Shown here: positions 9,391 through 18,588 of the stretch, piece after piece | Position numbering within the stretch: position 1 is the first letter of the stretch | Layout of the letters: the number at the start of each line of letters is the position of its first letter | NCBI RefSeq assembly: GCF_900129395.1 | Contig: NZ_FQVP01000004.1 | Coordinates: 434,001-498,000 of the forward strand | Direction of reading: 5' to 3' | DNA length: 64,000 nt | Source: Pseudosulfitobacter pseudonitzschiae | Lineage (GTDB): Bacteria > Pseudomonadota > Alphaproteobacteria > Rhodobacterales > Rhodobacteraceae | Notes under the pieces: generated by a model | What the model saw: only the letters and a program-made list of their open reading frames with translations | Database searches by the model: none | What the model was told of the DNA's origin: nothing | Position numbers and translations under genes: made by a program

Positions 9391-9548
9391 GAAATCAATC
9401 CTTCAAGGGGCGGTTGAACGCGAGTTTGCGCTATCGTGTTGCAGGGTCGGGAGCACGTCAAGGGGGAGGAGGGTCGGGATTCTCCCCACTGGACGCGGGC
9501 CTTGTTGCGCACTACCCCTTGGGCGCAAACAAATAAAGGACCCGGCAA

Positions 9549-10298
9549 ATGGACATGACAGGACAAGTGGTGATGATCACCGGCGCGAGCCGTGGCATCG
9601 GGGCCGAAACCGCGCGGATTTTCGCCGGCGCGGGGGCAAAGGTGGCGCTGCTGGCGCGCAGCGAGAACGATATTGCCGAGCTGGCGGGCGAGATTGGTCC
9701 GGCGGCGATTGCGATTCCCTGCGATGTCAGCCATTATTGGGAGGTCGAGGCGGCGGTGAACGCCACGGTCAAGACCTTTGGCGGGCTGAACGTGCTGATC
9801 AACAATGCCGGCGTGATCGAACCTATCTCGCATCTGATCGCGGCCGATCCTGCCGAATGGGCCAAGGTCATCGACATCAACCTGGGCGGCGTGTTCAACG
9901 GGATGCGCGCGGCGGTGCCCGAGATGATCAAGGGCGGCGGCGGTTCGGTGCTGACCATCAGTTCGGGTGCGGCCCATGGGCCGGTCGAGGCCTGGAGCCA
10001 CTATTGCGCCTCCAAGGCCGCCGTTCACATGCTGACCGCCTGTCTGGACAAGGAAAACGCCGCCGACGGCATTCGTGCCATGGGCCTGTCTCCGGGCACC
10101 GTTGCCACCCAGATGCAGCGCGAGATCAAGCAAAGCGGCGTCAATCCAGTCAGCCAGCTTGACTGGTCCGATCACATTCCCGCCGACTGGCCCGCCAAGG
10201 CGCTGCTGTGGATGTGTTCCAAGGATGCGGACGGCTATTGCGGTCAGGAAATCTCGCTGCGCGATGAGGACATCCGCGCCAAGGTCGGCCTGTCGTGA
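9549..10298 (+). CDS. SDR-family NAD(P)-dependent oxidoreductase, 249 aa
   Basis: Classical short-chain dehydrogenase/reductase. Cofactor motif TGASRGIG at residues 11-18, NNAG near residue 87, and the catalytic Ser...YxxxK set (ISSGAAHG; HYCASK near residue 155). The substrate is not predictable, but the 4-base GTGA overlap with an enoyl-CoA hydratase-like gene suggests work on acyl or hydroxyacyl compounds. SD AAAGGA lies 8 bases before ATG 9549. Divergent from the DUF2125 gene across 158 bp. Confidence 0.9.
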   Translation: MDMTGQVVMITGASRGIGAETARIFAGAGAKVALLARSENDIAELAGEIGPAAIAIPCDVSHYWEVEAAVNATVKTFGGLNVLINNAGVIEPISHLIAADPAEWAKVIDINLGGVFNGMRAAVPEMIKGGGGSVLTISSGAAHGPVEAWSHYCASKAAVHMLTACLDKENAADGIRAMGLSPGTVATQMQREIKQSGVNPVSQLDWSDHIPADWPAKALLWMCSKDADGYCGQEISLRDEDIRAKVGLS

Positions 10299-10909
10299 TC
10301 GAGATTGCCAAGGACGGTGGCGTCTGGACGGTTACGATCAACCGTCCGGACAAGGCCAATTCGCTGACGCCCGAGATGCTGGCCGAACTGGCGGATATTG
10401 CCGAAAGCGCCACAGAGGCCCGCGCCCTGATCCTGACGGGGCGGGGCAAGGTGTTCAGCGCCGGTGCCGATCTGGATGCGGCGCGCGCGGGCATGGCCAC
10501 CTCGGCGGATTGGGAACGGCTGTCGTCGGCCATTGCGCGGCTGCCGGGGCTGACCATCGCTGCGCTGAACGGCACGCTGGCGGGCGGGTCAACCGGTATG
10601 GCGCTGGCTTGCGATATGCGGATTGCCGTGGCGGGAGCCAAGTTTTTCTATCCGGTGATGAAGCTGGGGTTCCTGCCGCAGCCGTCGGACCCGGTGCGCA
10701 TGGCGGCGCTGATTGGCCCCGCGCGGACCAAGCTGATCCTGATGGGCGGCCAGAAGATCGACGCCGACACGGCCCTGGCCTATGGGCTGATCGATCGCAT
10801 CGTGGATGCCGATGCGCTGGTGCAAACCGCGCACGACATCGCGGCGGACACCCTGGCCGCCGATCCGGCCATCGCCCGTCAGATCAAGGCGATGTGCAAC
10901 CCCGGCTAA
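10295..10909 (+). CDS. Enoyl-CoA hydratase/isomerase family protein, 204 aa
   Basis: Crotonase-fold protein. The oxyanion-hole segments are visible: ALILTGRGKVFSAGADL around residues 44-60 and LNGTLAGGSTGMALACDMRIA near residue 90. At 204 aa it is shorter than typical crotonases (about 255-260), lacking the usual C-terminal helical trimerisation part, so the catalytic class (hydratase, isomerase or other) is uncertain. GTG start at 10295 overlaps the SDR stop (GTGA), so it is translationally coupled to it. Confidence 0.83.
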   Translation: MIEIAKDGGVWTVTINRPDKANSLTPEMLAELADIAESATEARALILTGRGKVFSAGADLDAARAGMATSADWERLSSAIARLPGLTIAALNGTLAGGSTGMALACDMRIAVAGAKFFYPVMKLGFLPQPSDPVRMAALIGPARTKLILMGGQKIDADTALAYGLIDRIVDADALVQTAHDIAADTLAADPAIARQIKAMCNPG

Positions 10910-10942
10910 CCCTTCATCTTGCCAGCGCCGGGGGCCGCGCCC

Positions 10943-11248
10943 CTAACGCCCCCGCCGCTTTCCCGGCACCTTCGAGGCAAAGCCGGGCGGGCGCTTGGCC
11001 ACCCAATCCAGAAACCGCGCCATCCTTGGATCGGTGCGGATTGCCTCGGGTGTGTTGTATTGCCGGGCCAGCTCGGCCTCGGTGAAGGTGCGGTGCACTT
11101 CGCGGTGGCAGATGTGGTGCAACAGCACCACCGGCCCGCCCTTGCCGCCTTTCAGCTTCGGGATCAGGTGGTGCAGGCTTTGCGGAACGTCGCCGGGAAT
11201 CGGGCGCAGGCACAGCGGACAGGTGGGCGTTTGGCTGTCATCGGGCAT
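10943..11248 (-). CDS. HNH endonuclease-like protein, 101 aa
   Basis: Small zinc-finger nuclease-fold protein. Two Cys pairs frame the His-rich core: CPLC at the N-terminus, then HHLIPKLKGG...LLHHICHREVH, matching an HNH pattern with metal-binding and catalytic histidines. Such solitary HNH proteins are common in Rhodobacterales genomes; a DNA-nicking or RNA-related role is only inferred. ATG 11248 chosen with AAAGGAT upstream; the frame is open further upstream to 11332 without similarity and would overlap the divergent flavoprotein start. Confidence 0.8.
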   Translation of the reverse strand: MPDDSQTPTCPLCLRPIPGDVPQSLHHLIPKLKGGKGGPVVLLHHICHREVHRTFTEAELARQYNTPEAIRTDPRMARFLDWVAKRPPGFASKVPGKRRGR

Positions 11249-11304
11249 CGTCGGGCTTGATCCTTTGGCGGCAGGCGGGCAAGACGGGGTGTTCGCGAAA
11301 GGAA

Positions 11305-12498
11305 ATGACCTTGCAACACGATCTGTCCACAAAAACCGCCGCCGTGATCGGCGCAGGCCCCGCGGGGCTGATGGCGGCAGAGGGTCTTGCGCAGGCCGGT
11401 GTTCAGGTTTGCGTCTATGAGGCCAAGCCCTCCGTGGGGCGCAAGTTCCTGATGGCGGGCAAGTCGGGGTTGAACCTGACCATGGACGCGCCGCTGGACG
11501 CCTTTGTCCCCCATTATGCCGAGGCCGCTGACAGGTTGCGCCCGATCTTGCAGGGCTTTGATGCCGCTGCCGTTCAGGATTGGGCGCGCGGGTTGGGACA
11601 GGAGGTGTTTACCGGCTCATCGGGACGTGTGTTCCCTCGCGCGATGAAAGCATCGCCGCTGTTGCGGGCCTGGCTGGTGCGGTTGAATGATTTGGGCGTG
11701 CAGGTGCAAACCCGCTGGCGCTGGACCGGATTTGATGGTGACGCGCTGACCTTCGATCAGGGTCGCGTGACAGCGGATGTGACCGTTCTGGCGCTGGGCG
11801 GTGCCAGTTGGGCGCGGCTGGGGTCGGATGGGGCATGGGCGGACATCCTGCGCGGGCAGGACATCGCCGTGACCCCCTTTGGTGCAGCCAATGTCGGGTT
11901 GCAGGTGGCGTGGTCGGCGCATATGGCACCGCACTATGGCCAACCGGTCAAGGCGGTCGCATGGCAGGCCGGCGACCTGTCGTCGCGCGGTGAGGCGATC
12001 CTGTCGGCCAAGGGGCTGGAGGGGGGCGGTATCTATTCCATCGCCCGCGCTGTGCGCGAGGGGGCGGCGTTGAGCGTGGATTTGATGCCCGACCAAACCG
12101 TGCAACAGGTTGCCGACCGGCTGGCGAAGAAACGCGGCAAGGAAAGCCATGCAAATCACATTCGCAAAACCCTGAAGCTGGAGCCGCTGAAGCTGGCGCT
12201 GGCGCAGGAATGGGCGCGGCCCTTGCCGCAGGACCCGCAAGCGCTGGCGCGGCTGCTCAAGGCGCTTCCCGTTGCCCACGTCGGCCTGCGCCCGCTGGAC
12301 GAGGCGATTTCAACCAGCGGCGGGCTGTCCTTTGACGCGCTGGACGGGGCGTTGATGCTCAAGGCACGTCCGGGCACTTTTGCGGCAGGTGAAATGCTGG
12401 ATTGGGAGGCCCCCACAGGCGGCTATCTGATCACTGCCTGCATGGCGACAGGGCGCTGGGCCGCGCAGGGGGCCGTGGCCCACCTGCAAGCCACCTAG
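11305..12498 (+). CDS. HI0933-like / TIGR03862-type flavoprotein, 397 aa
   Basis: FAD-binding oxidoreductase of the HI0933-like (BaiN/YhiN) group. N-terminal dinucleotide motif VIGAGPAGLMAAEGLA, then the family motif GRKFLMAGKSGLNLT, a central ALGGASWARLGSDG segment, and a C-terminal FAD motif with GEMLDWEAPTGGYLITACMA (residues 364-383). Its physiological substrate is unknown. I preferred ATG 11305 (AAAGGAA just upstream) to an earlier in-frame start at 11257. Its TAG stop shares the palindrome CTAG with the convergent GST gene. Confidence 0.88.
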   Translation: MTLQHDLSTKTAAVIGAGPAGLMAAEGLAQAGVQVCVYEAKPSVGRKFLMAGKSGLNLTMDAPLDAFVPHYAEAADRLRPILQGFDAAAVQDWARGLGQEVFTGSSGRVFPRAMKASPLLRAWLVRLNDLGVQVQTRWRWTGFDGDALTFDQGRVTADVTVLALGGASWARLGSDGAWADILRGQDIAVTPFGAANVGLQVAWSAHMAPHYGQPVKAVAWQAGDLSSRGEAILSAKGLEGGGIYSIARAVREGAALSVDLMPDQTVQQVADRLAKKRGKESHANHIRKTLKLEPLKLALAQEWARPLPQDPQALARLLKALPVAHVGLRPLDEAISTSGGLSFDALDGALMLKARPGTFAAGEMLDWEAPTGGYLITACMATGRWAAQGAVAHLQAT

Positions 12499-13061
12499 TG
12501 TTTCAGGGCTGCGTGGAACGCGGGACGGGCCCGCATCCGTTTCAGGTAATCCTGCAACTTGTCGTCCAGCGGCGGAAAGCCCGCGCTTGCCCCCCAGCCC
12601 ATGCAATGCGCCGCCAGAATGTCCGGTACGGTCATCTCGTCCCCCATCAGGAACTCTGACTGAAACCGGTTCGACAGGATCTGCATGGATTCGGCGTAGT
12701 GGTCGTGCATCCGCGCCTCGAGCCCCGGCACAGCGTCCTTGTGGCGCGCGTTGGTCCACAGGGTCGCGTCGACCTCGTCGATCAGCCAAAGGGTCATGGC
12801 ATCCTGTTGCGCGCGCTGCGGCGTGCCTGCGGGGGCGGTGAACCTGCCGTGTTTGTCGGCAAGATAGGCCATGATCGCCACGCTGTCGGTCAGGATGTGA
12901 CCGTCGTCGACCAGCGCGGGTATCTTGCCCAGCACGTTGTATTTCAGCGCGGTGTCCGAATTCGGGGCAGCGGGGTCCTGATCATAGGTTTCGCCCAGTT
13001 CCTCAAGCAGCCACATCACGCGCAATGTGCGGGTCCTGGTGGCGCCGATGACAGTGTACAT
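12495..13061 (-). CDS. Glutathione S-transferase family protein, 188 aa
   Basis: Cytosolic GST fold. The N-terminal thioredoxin-like domain starts TVIGATRTRTLRVMWLLEELG and contains the cis-Pro KIPALVDD and the glutathione-contact ILTDSVAIMAYLAD. The helical C-terminal domain includes FLMGDEMTVPDILAAHCMGW. It probably conjugates or reduces electrophiles with glutathione. ATG 13061 has AGGAG 9 bases upstream; upstream in-frame codons show no GST similarity. Convergent with the flavoprotein gene with a 4-base shared end. Confidence 0.9.
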   Translation of the reverse strand: MYTVIGATRTRTLRVMWLLEELGETYDQDPAAPNSDTALKYNVLGKIPALVDDGHILTDSVAIMAYLADKHGRFTAPAGTPQRAQQDAMTLWLIDEVDATLWTNARHKDAVPGLEARMHDHYAESMQILSNRFQSEFLMGDEMTVPDILAAHCMGWGASAGFPPLDDKLQDYLKRMRARPAFHAALKH

Positions 13062-13225
13062 GAAGGGGCTCCTGAATGTGTTTGAGCCGATCCAAAGGGT
13101 TTTCAACCGGAGTATCAAGGGGCCAGATGCTGGCACGGCCATGTTTCAGATTTGTCGATGGAGTACTGACAGGAATTGTCATCAAGCCCGCCTAGGGTGT
13201 CGCCATCACATCAAGGAGAGAACAG

Positions 13226-13651
13226 ATGGCACGAACAGGGTCCTGCAATTGCGGCGCGGTCCGCTATCGCATCACGGCGGATGTCCGTCACACCGGCGCC
13301 TGTCACTGCGGCATGTGCCGCAAGTGGTCGGGTGGCGTGTACCTGGGGGTAGAGGTGGCGCCCGCGGATATGAATATCGAAGGGCTGGACAGGCTGACCA
13401 CCTACACTTCGTCCCCCTGGGCCGAGCGGGCATTCTGCGGCACCTGCGGGTGCAACATCTTTTACCGTGTCACCGCCCCCGGTCCGCATCAGGGCACCTA
13501 TCACGTCGGGTTGGGCACGATGGATGACACGAGCGGGATCACCTTGACCGAGGAGATTTTCATCGACCGCAAACCACAGGGCTATGCCTTTGCCGGTGAC
13601 ACCCGCAAGATGACCGAGGCCGAGGTGATGGCGATGTTCGCCCCGAATTAA
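13226..13651 (+). CDS. GFA-family (glutathione-dependent formaldehyde-activating enzyme-like) zinc protein, 141 aa
   Basis: Small zinc-binding protein with the GFA signature: CNCGAV at residues 7-12, CHCGMCRKWSGG around 27-38 and CGTCGCNIF around 71-79. Family members are named for Gfa, which was proposed to assist glutathione-formaldehyde adduct formation; most homologues have no tested activity. SD AAGGAGAG precedes ATG 13226. A second GFA gene lies at 40310. Its TAA stop forms the palindrome TTAA shared with convergent holA. Confidence 0.9.
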   Translation: MARTGSCNCGAVRYRITADVRHTGACHCGMCRKWSGGVYLGVEVAPADMNIEGLDRLTTYTSSPWAERAFCGTCGCNIFYRVTAPGPHQGTYHVGLGTMDDTSGITLTEEIFIDRKPQGYAFAGDTRKMTEAEVMAMFAPN

Positions 13652-14649
13652 CGCGCGGCCAGCATCGCCAGCCGGATAAAGGCGCGTTCGACCAGCGCCA
13701 TGGCGGGCGCGTGCTGTCCGGCGGAGCGCAGGGCAAGGTCGGTGTCCGTCAGCACCGTCAGCGCGGTTTCCAGCTTGGCCGGTCCCCAGTTGCGCGCCTG
13801 TGCCAGCATCTTGTCCCGGTTAGGCCCCCAGATTTGCGGGCGTCCCGACGTGTCCACGGCGGCGCGGTGCAGGCTGCGAAAGTGGCGCATCGCGCCGATG
13901 CACAGGGTCACGGCGGTCACGCCCTGCGCCTGCAATTTGCGCATCACCGGCCCGATGTCGGCGGCCCGGCCATCTCCCACCACCAGCAACACGTCGTCCA
14001 CATCCGCCTCGGTCGAAGTGGGGGCGTTGGCGACGATGTCCTCGGCGGTCAGCGGGGTGTTGTCGCCGTGTTTGTACAGGCTGATCTTTTCCAGCGTCTG
14101 GCGGAAATCGCCCGGGTCCAGCGCGCGCGCCAGATCGGTCAGCATATCCATCACTGCCCGGTCCGGGGCTGTCACGCCCGCCTCTCGCAGCGATGTCTCG
14201 ATCTCGTCGCGGGTCGGCGGGTTGTCATAGATGCCGACGGCCAGCGCCGATTTGTGACCCTCAAAGGCCTTGCGCAGCTTTGACGTGGGTTTCAGCGCGC
14301 CTGCGGATACGATGATCTGGGCATCGCCTGCCTGCCAGTCCTTCAGCGCCGCGATGATCGTCTCGGCGGTGTTCTCATTGGCATCCTCGACAAAGGCGGC
14401 GCGCGGGCCGGGGAAGAACCCGATGGCCTTGATCGCGTCCAGCAGCATCGCGGGGTCCTTGCGCAATTCGGCGGCGGGAATGCGGGTCAGGCGCATTTCC
14501 TCTTCGCCCTTGTCGCCGATCAGCGCCTTGAGCAACTGTTGACGTTTCAGGGCCACACGCATGGCGTCGGCCCCGTAGATCAGGATGCCCGTGCTGTTCG
14601 GGTCGGGTTTGGCAAAATAGCCGTTCGCCTGTGCGCCGGCCAGTTTCAT
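13648..14649 (-). CDS. holA: DNA polymerase III delta subunit, 333 aa
   Basis: Clamp-loader delta subunit that opens the beta clamp. The N-terminus GILIYGADAMRVALKRQQLLKAL and the RLTRIPAAELRKDPAMLLDAIKA... FFPGPRAAFVEDA region (residues about 20-92) are characteristic of the delta-subunit AAA+ domain, followed by the collar-like helical C-terminus. ATG 14649 overlaps the lptE stop in an ATGA junction, so holA is the last gene of the leuS-lptE-holA operon. Confidence 0.93.
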   Translation of the reverse strand: MKLAGAQANGYFAKPDPNSTGILIYGADAMRVALKRQQLLKALIGDKGEEEMRLTRIPAAELRKDPAMLLDAIKAIGFFPGPRAAFVEDANENTAETIIAALKDWQAGDAQIIVSAGALKPTSKLRKAFEGHKSALAVGIYDNPPTRDEIETSLREAGVTAPDRAVMDMLTDLARALDPGDFRQTLEKISLYKHGDNTPLTAEDIVANAPTSTEADVDDVLLVVGDGRAADIGPVMRKLQAQGVTAVTLCIGAMRHFRSLHRAAVDTSGRPQIWGPNRDKMLAQARNWGPAKLETALTVLTDTDLALRSAGQHAPAMALVERAFIRLAMLAAR

Positions 14650-15113
14650 AGCTTGGTGGCAAGCAGCCGGTCGACGACCATATCACCCAGTGTGGTCATC
14701 AACCGCTTGCGGGCGTCGCGTTCGGCGGCCAGCGTCGCGACGGTGGTGCCCGTGGCAGAGTAGCCGGTAAAGTTGGTGACTGTGCCGGTGCCGACAATCG
14801 CGCCGTTTGAGGCGTTGGTCAGGATATAGGTGGCCGTGCCCAACAGGTTATAGCGGTCGATGTCGCCATCGGAGTCGATCGCCAGCCCTTCCTGGGTGAC
14901 GATCAGGTCGATGCCCAGGTCGAATGAAGCATCGCTGGGGCGGCCCAGTCGGCGTTCGATCTGTTGCAGCATGAGCTGGTCGTCGCGGGTTTCGGGCGCC
15001 TCGACCAGCACTCGCCCCTGCAAAGCCGTACCTGCCCCCTGTGGCCCGTAAACCGGCGTAAAGCCGCAGGCCGCCAGAAGGGGCAGCGCAAAAAGCGTTT
15101 TATACAACGACAT
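14646..15113 (-). CDS. lptE: LPS-assembly lipoprotein LptE, 155 aa
   Basis: Outer-membrane lipoprotein that plugs the LptD barrel and helps insert LPS. The signal peptide ends in lipobox LAAC (Cys16), followed by [10 protein letters not shown] and the family core [17 protein letters not shown]. Length is normal. ATG 15113 overlaps the leuS 3' end by 14 bases; its stop overlaps holA (ATGA). The tRNA synthetase/LptE/HolA arrangement is common in proteobacteria. Confidence 0.92.
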   Translation of the reverse strand: MSLYKTLFALPLLAACGFTPVYGPQGAGTALQGRVLVEAPETRDDQLMLQQIERRLGRPSDASFDLGIDLIVTQEGLAIDSDGDIDRYNLLGTATYILTNASNGAIVGTGTVTNFTGYSATGTTVATLAAERDARKRLMTTLGDMVVDRLLATKL

Positions 15114-17697
15114 TGACGATCCGTCCCGGCACCACGATCACCTTTTTCGGCTGGCCCCCGTCCAGGGCCTTTTGAACAGGTTGGCTGGCCAGCGCCAGCT
15201 TTTCAACATCTTCCTTCGACATGTCGGCGGGAACCGTGATTTCGCCGCGCCGCTTGCCGTTGATCTGGATCGGCAAGGTCACGGTGTCGTCCACCATCAT
15301 CGCTTCGTCCGCTTGCGGCCAGTCGGCCAGCGTGATCAGCCCGGCACCGCCCTGATGCGACCAGATCGCTTCGGCCAGGTGCGGTGTCATCGGGGCCATC
15401 AGTTGCGCCAGCGTCATGATCGCCGTGCGTTGTGCCGCATGGCCTGCCTTGGATTTCTGCAAGGTCGCGGTAAAGGCGTACAGCTTGGCAATCGCTGCGT
15501 TGAAGCCAAAGGATTCAATCGCCACGGTCACATCGTGAATGCATTTGTGCATGGCACGCAGCAGGTCGTCGTCGCCTTCGCCCGCGGCATCCGCGTCCAT
15601 GTCGGTGATCCGGTGCGAGATGTTCCAGACCCGGCTGAGGTGCTTGTACGCGGCCTCGGCCCCCGAGGCGGTCCATTCCACGTCGCGTTCGGGCGGGCTG
15701 TCGGACAGCACGAACCACCGCGCGGTGTCAGCGCCGAAAGAGGAGATGATGTTCAGCGGGTCGACCACGTTGTTCTTGGACTTTGACATCTTGGCGGAGG
15801 GGACGATCTCGACCTCGGCACCGCCGTCTTTCAGGAACGCCTTGTCACCTTTCAGCTCGACCGCTTCGGGGTAGTGATAGACCGGGCGGCCGTTGTCGCC
15901 GGGGGTCTGGTAGATCGCGTGGGTTACCATCCCTTGGGTGAACAGCGCATCGAATGGTTCGATGGCGCTGGCCGGCAGGTGGCCGGTGATCTGCATCGCA
16001 CGGGCGAAGAAACGTGAATAGAGCAGGTGCAGAATCGCATGCTCGACCCCGCCGATGTATTGATCGACGTTCATCCAATAGGCCGCATCCTCGGCCACTG
16101 TGGGTGTGTCGGCGCGCGGCGCGGTGAAGCGGGCGAAATACCACGACGAATCAACGAATGTGTCCATCGTGTCGGTTTCGCGCTGTGCCGGTGCGCCGCA
16201 TTTCGGGCAGGCGCAATCGCGCCACGTGGGGTGACGGTCCAGCGGGTTGCCGGGGGTGTCAAAGCTGACGTCATAGGGCAGCTCGACCGGCAGGTTCTCT
16301 TTCTTCTCGGGGACCACGCCGCAGGTGTCGCAATGCACGACCGGAATCGGGCAGCCCCAATAGCGTTGCCGCGACAGGCCCCAGTCGCGCAGGCGGTATT
16401 TGGTCACGCCCTGACCCACGCCGTTGGTTTCGCAGGTTTCAATGGCCTCGATGATGGCGGCATCGCCGGTCATGTCGCGCGGATCGCCGCCCAGCGGGCG
16501 CACAAAGTGCACGGTCACGTCCTTACCGGGGACAAAGGCGGCTCCGCCGTCCTCGGGGGCGGTGAACCCTTCGGTGTTGGTGGGGGCAAAGGTGGACGTT
16601 ACCGGCAGGTCGTATTTGCGGGCAAACTCCAGATCGCGTTCGTCATGCGCGGGGCAGCCAAAGATCGCGCCGGTGCCGTAATCCATCAGAATGAAGTTGG
16701 CGATGTAGACGGGCAGTTCCCACGACGTGTCAAAGGGATGCCGTACGCGCAGGCCGGTGTCGAAGCCCAGCTTTTCGGCGGTCTCGATCTCGGCGGCGGT
16801 GGTGCCGCCCTTGCGGCACTCGGCGTTGAACGCGGCCACTTCGGCGCTGTTGCGTTCCAGCGTCTTGGCCAGCGGGTGATCGGGCGAGATGCCGACAAAG
16901 GACGCACCGGCCAGCGTGTCGGGGCGGGTGGTGTAAACTTCGATACGATCAAAGCCATCAGGGGCGGGCGCGCCATCATCCGGCTGGCCGATCAGCGAAA
17001 AGGCGAATTGCAGCCCGCGCGATTCGCCGATCCAGTTTTCCTGCATCAGCCGCACCTTGGCGGGCCAGTTGTCCAGACCGTCCAGCGCGTCCTTCAACTC
17101 TCCGGCCATGTCCGAAATCTTGAAGAACCATTGCGTCAGTTCGCGCCGCTCGACCTCGGCGCCCGAACGCCAGCCCTTGCCGTCGATGACCTGTTCGTTG
17201 GCCAGAACGGTCATGTCGACGGGGTCCCAGTTTACCTGGGCGTTCTTGCGGTGCACCAGGCCGGCATCAAGGAAATCCAGGAACAGCGCCTGTTGCTGGC
17301 CGTAATATTCGGGATCGCAGGTTGCGAATTCGCGTGACCAGTCGATGGACAGGCCCAGCGGCTTCATCTGGCCGCGCATGTCCTTGATGTTGTTGTAGGT
17401 CCAGTCGCGCGGGTGGCCGCCGATGGCCATCGCGGCGTTTTCCGCAGGCATCCCGAAGGCGTCCCAGCCCATCGGGTGCAGCACGTTGTGCCCCGTCGCC
17501 ATCTTGTAGCGCGCGACCACGTCGCCCAGCGTATAGTTGCGCACGTGACCCATGTGGATGCGGCCCGACGGATAGGGGAACATTTCCAGCACGTAATACT
17601 TGGGGCGGCTTTCGTCGCGTTTGGCCTGGAATATTCCGGCCTTGTCCCATGCATCCTGCCAGCGGGCTTCAATATCGGAGGGGGTATAACTGGGCAT
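15100..17697 (-). CDS. leuS: Leucyl-tRNA synthetase, 865 aa
   Basis: Class I synthetase charging tRNA-Leu. The HIGH-like motif [11 protein letters not shown] lies at residues 41-51, the CP1 editing domain with the T-rich [16 protein letters not shown] in the middle, and KMSKS at about residues 636-640, followed by the helical anticodon-binding domain. Length is standard. ATG 17697 matches the family start [14 protein letters not shown]; the frame extends upstream without similarity. Preceded by the DUF3576 lipoprotein gene (75-base gap), followed by overlapping lptE. Confidence 0.97.
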   Translation of the reverse strand: MPSYTPSDIEARWQDAWDKAGIFQAKRDESRPKYYVLEMFPYPSGRIHMGHVRNYTLGDVVARYKMATGHNVLHPMGWDAFGMPAENAAMAIGGHPRDWTYNNIKDMRGQMKPLGLSIDWSREFATCDPEYYGQQQALFLDFLDAGLVHRKNAQVNWDPVDMTVLANEQVIDGKGWRSGAEVERRELTQWFFKISDMAGELKDALDGLDNWPAKVRLMQENWIGESRGLQFAFSLIGQPDDGAPAPDGFDRIEVYTTRPDTLAGASFVGISPDHPLAKTLERNSAEVAAFNAECRKGGTTAAEIETAEKLGFDTGLRVRHPFDTSWELPVYIANFILMDYGTGAIFGCPAHDERDLEFARKYDLPVTSTFAPTNTEGFTAPEDGGAAFVPGKDVTVHFVRPLGGDPRDMTGDAAIIEAIETCETNGVGQGVTKYRLRDWGLSRQRYWGCPIPVVHCDTCGVVPEKKENLPVELPYDVSFDTPGNPLDRHPTWRDCACPKCGAPAQRETDTMDTFVDSSWYFARFTAPRADTPTVAEDAAYWMNVDQYIGGVEHAILHLLYSRFFARAMQITGHLPASAIEPFDALFTQGMVTHAIYQTPGDNGRPVYHYPEAVELKGDKAFLKDGGAEVEIVPSAKMSKSKNNVVDPLNIISSFGADTARWFVLSDSPPERDVEWTASGAEAAYKHLSRVWNISHRITDMDADAAGEGDDDLLRAMHKCIHDVTVAIESFGFNAAIAKLYAFTATLQKSKAGHAAQRTAIMTLAQLMAPMTPHLAEAIWSHQGGAGLITLADWPQADEAMMVDDTVTLPIQINGKRRGEITVPADMSKEDVEKLALASQPVQKALDGGQPKKVIVVPGRIVNVVV

Positions 17698-17772
17698 GTG
17701 CTGCTGTCCTGTATGACACGAAAACGCCGGGCGAATGGCCCGGCGCAACTGTTAAAGTGATTTGTCCGGCGC

Positions 17773-18264
17773 TTAAAGCCCGTTGTCGGAAATCCGAAGC
17801 TGGCGCGCGCGGGTCAGGATTGCGTCCTCGATGGCGCGCGAGGTGGCGGCGTTGACCGGACCGCCGCGGGTTTGCAGCGCCACGTTCAGCGACCGCGCGT
17901 CCAGCGCAGGGTCCTTGATCAGCACGGTGGCGCGATAGGCCTGCCCGCCGCCCGGAGGCGTGCCATATCCAGTGACGATGACGCCTGTGAACGGGTCGAC
18001 CGTCTGAATGGGCAGGAAATCCAGAACTTCCAGCGAGGCCTGCCAGATATAGCGGTTCACCAGAACTTCGGTTTCATTGGACTTGCGATTGAACGCGGTC
18101 CAGATGGTGTTCTCGGTGTCGATGTTGTTGGGGTTGTTCGGATTCGAATACTGCGACGGACGCTCGGTCGCGGGTTTGCCGAAGCGGCCGATTGTGCCGC
18201 AGGACGCCAAAGCGCCCAGGGCCACGAGGACCACAGCGAAGTTAAAGTAGGATTTGAGCCGCAT
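17773..18264 (-). CDS. DUF3576 domain lipoprotein, 163 aa
   Basis: Conserved alphaproteobacterial lipoprotein of unknown function. The signal peptide MRLKSYFNFAVVLVALGAL ends in lipobox LASC, then the mature part contains NTIWTAFNRKSNETEVLVNRYIWQASLEVLDFLPIQ (residues 56-91) and VIVTGYGTPPG, typical for DUF3576. ATG 18264 is chosen because an upstream in-frame extension has no signal character. First gene of the leuS operon; an outer-membrane biogenesis role would fit the neighbours but is inference. Confidence 0.86.
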   Translation of the reverse strand: MRLKSYFNFAVVLVALGALASCGTIGRFGKPATERPSQYSNPNNPNNIDTENTIWTAFNRKSNETEVLVNRYIWQASLEVLDFLPIQTVDPFTGVIVTGYGTPPGGGQAYRATVLIKDPALDARSLNVALQTRGGPVNAATSRAIEDAILTRARQLRISDNGL

Positions 18265-18588
18265 ACCTGCACACCTATGCCTGTTTGGCACTTGGTCTAC
18301 CCAAGCGACCGTGTCGGGGCAAGGTCTATGTCGGAAACTGCCCTGTTTGAAGCAAATTCTTGGTGCCATACACTATAATAGAAAAACCGGACGGCAGCAG
18401 TTTGGGGGCATGGGCGGCGGGTGCGGGCGAAAAACGGGTGTGGCAAAGGTGCATCAATGACCGAACACATTGTGTCTGCCGAGTGCACATTGCTTGCCAA
18501 GTCGGGGGCAAAAGTTGGAAACACCCTTCATACCCTCATCGGATTCCCCGACGTGGGCATGTGAAATTTGAAACTCGAGGGACAACTC
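18265..18588. other. 324-bp intergenic region upstream of porin
   Basis: Divergent region between the DUF3576 gene (minus) and the porin (plus). It holds a perfect -10-like TATAAT at 18374-18379 without a well-spaced -35, an odd palindrome ACACATTGTGT at 18465-18475 that could be an operator, and a possible long-range pairing TCGGGG (18502-18507) with CCCCGA (18546-18551) in the likely porin leader. No credible coding frame or tRNA is seen. Confidence 0.45.
18465..18475. promoter_or_regulatory. Candidate operator palindrome upstream of porin
   Basis: ACACATTGTGT is a perfect 11-bp palindrome (odd centre T) about 115 bases upstream of the porin start. It is the clearest two-fold symmetric site in this region. 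The cognate regulator is not known, and a chance occurrence cannot be excluded. Confidence 0.3.

Noticed and set aside
18297-18524. A 75-codon minus-strand frame in the porin leader
   Set aside because: No SD, no family resemblance; overlaps the likely promoter and leader.
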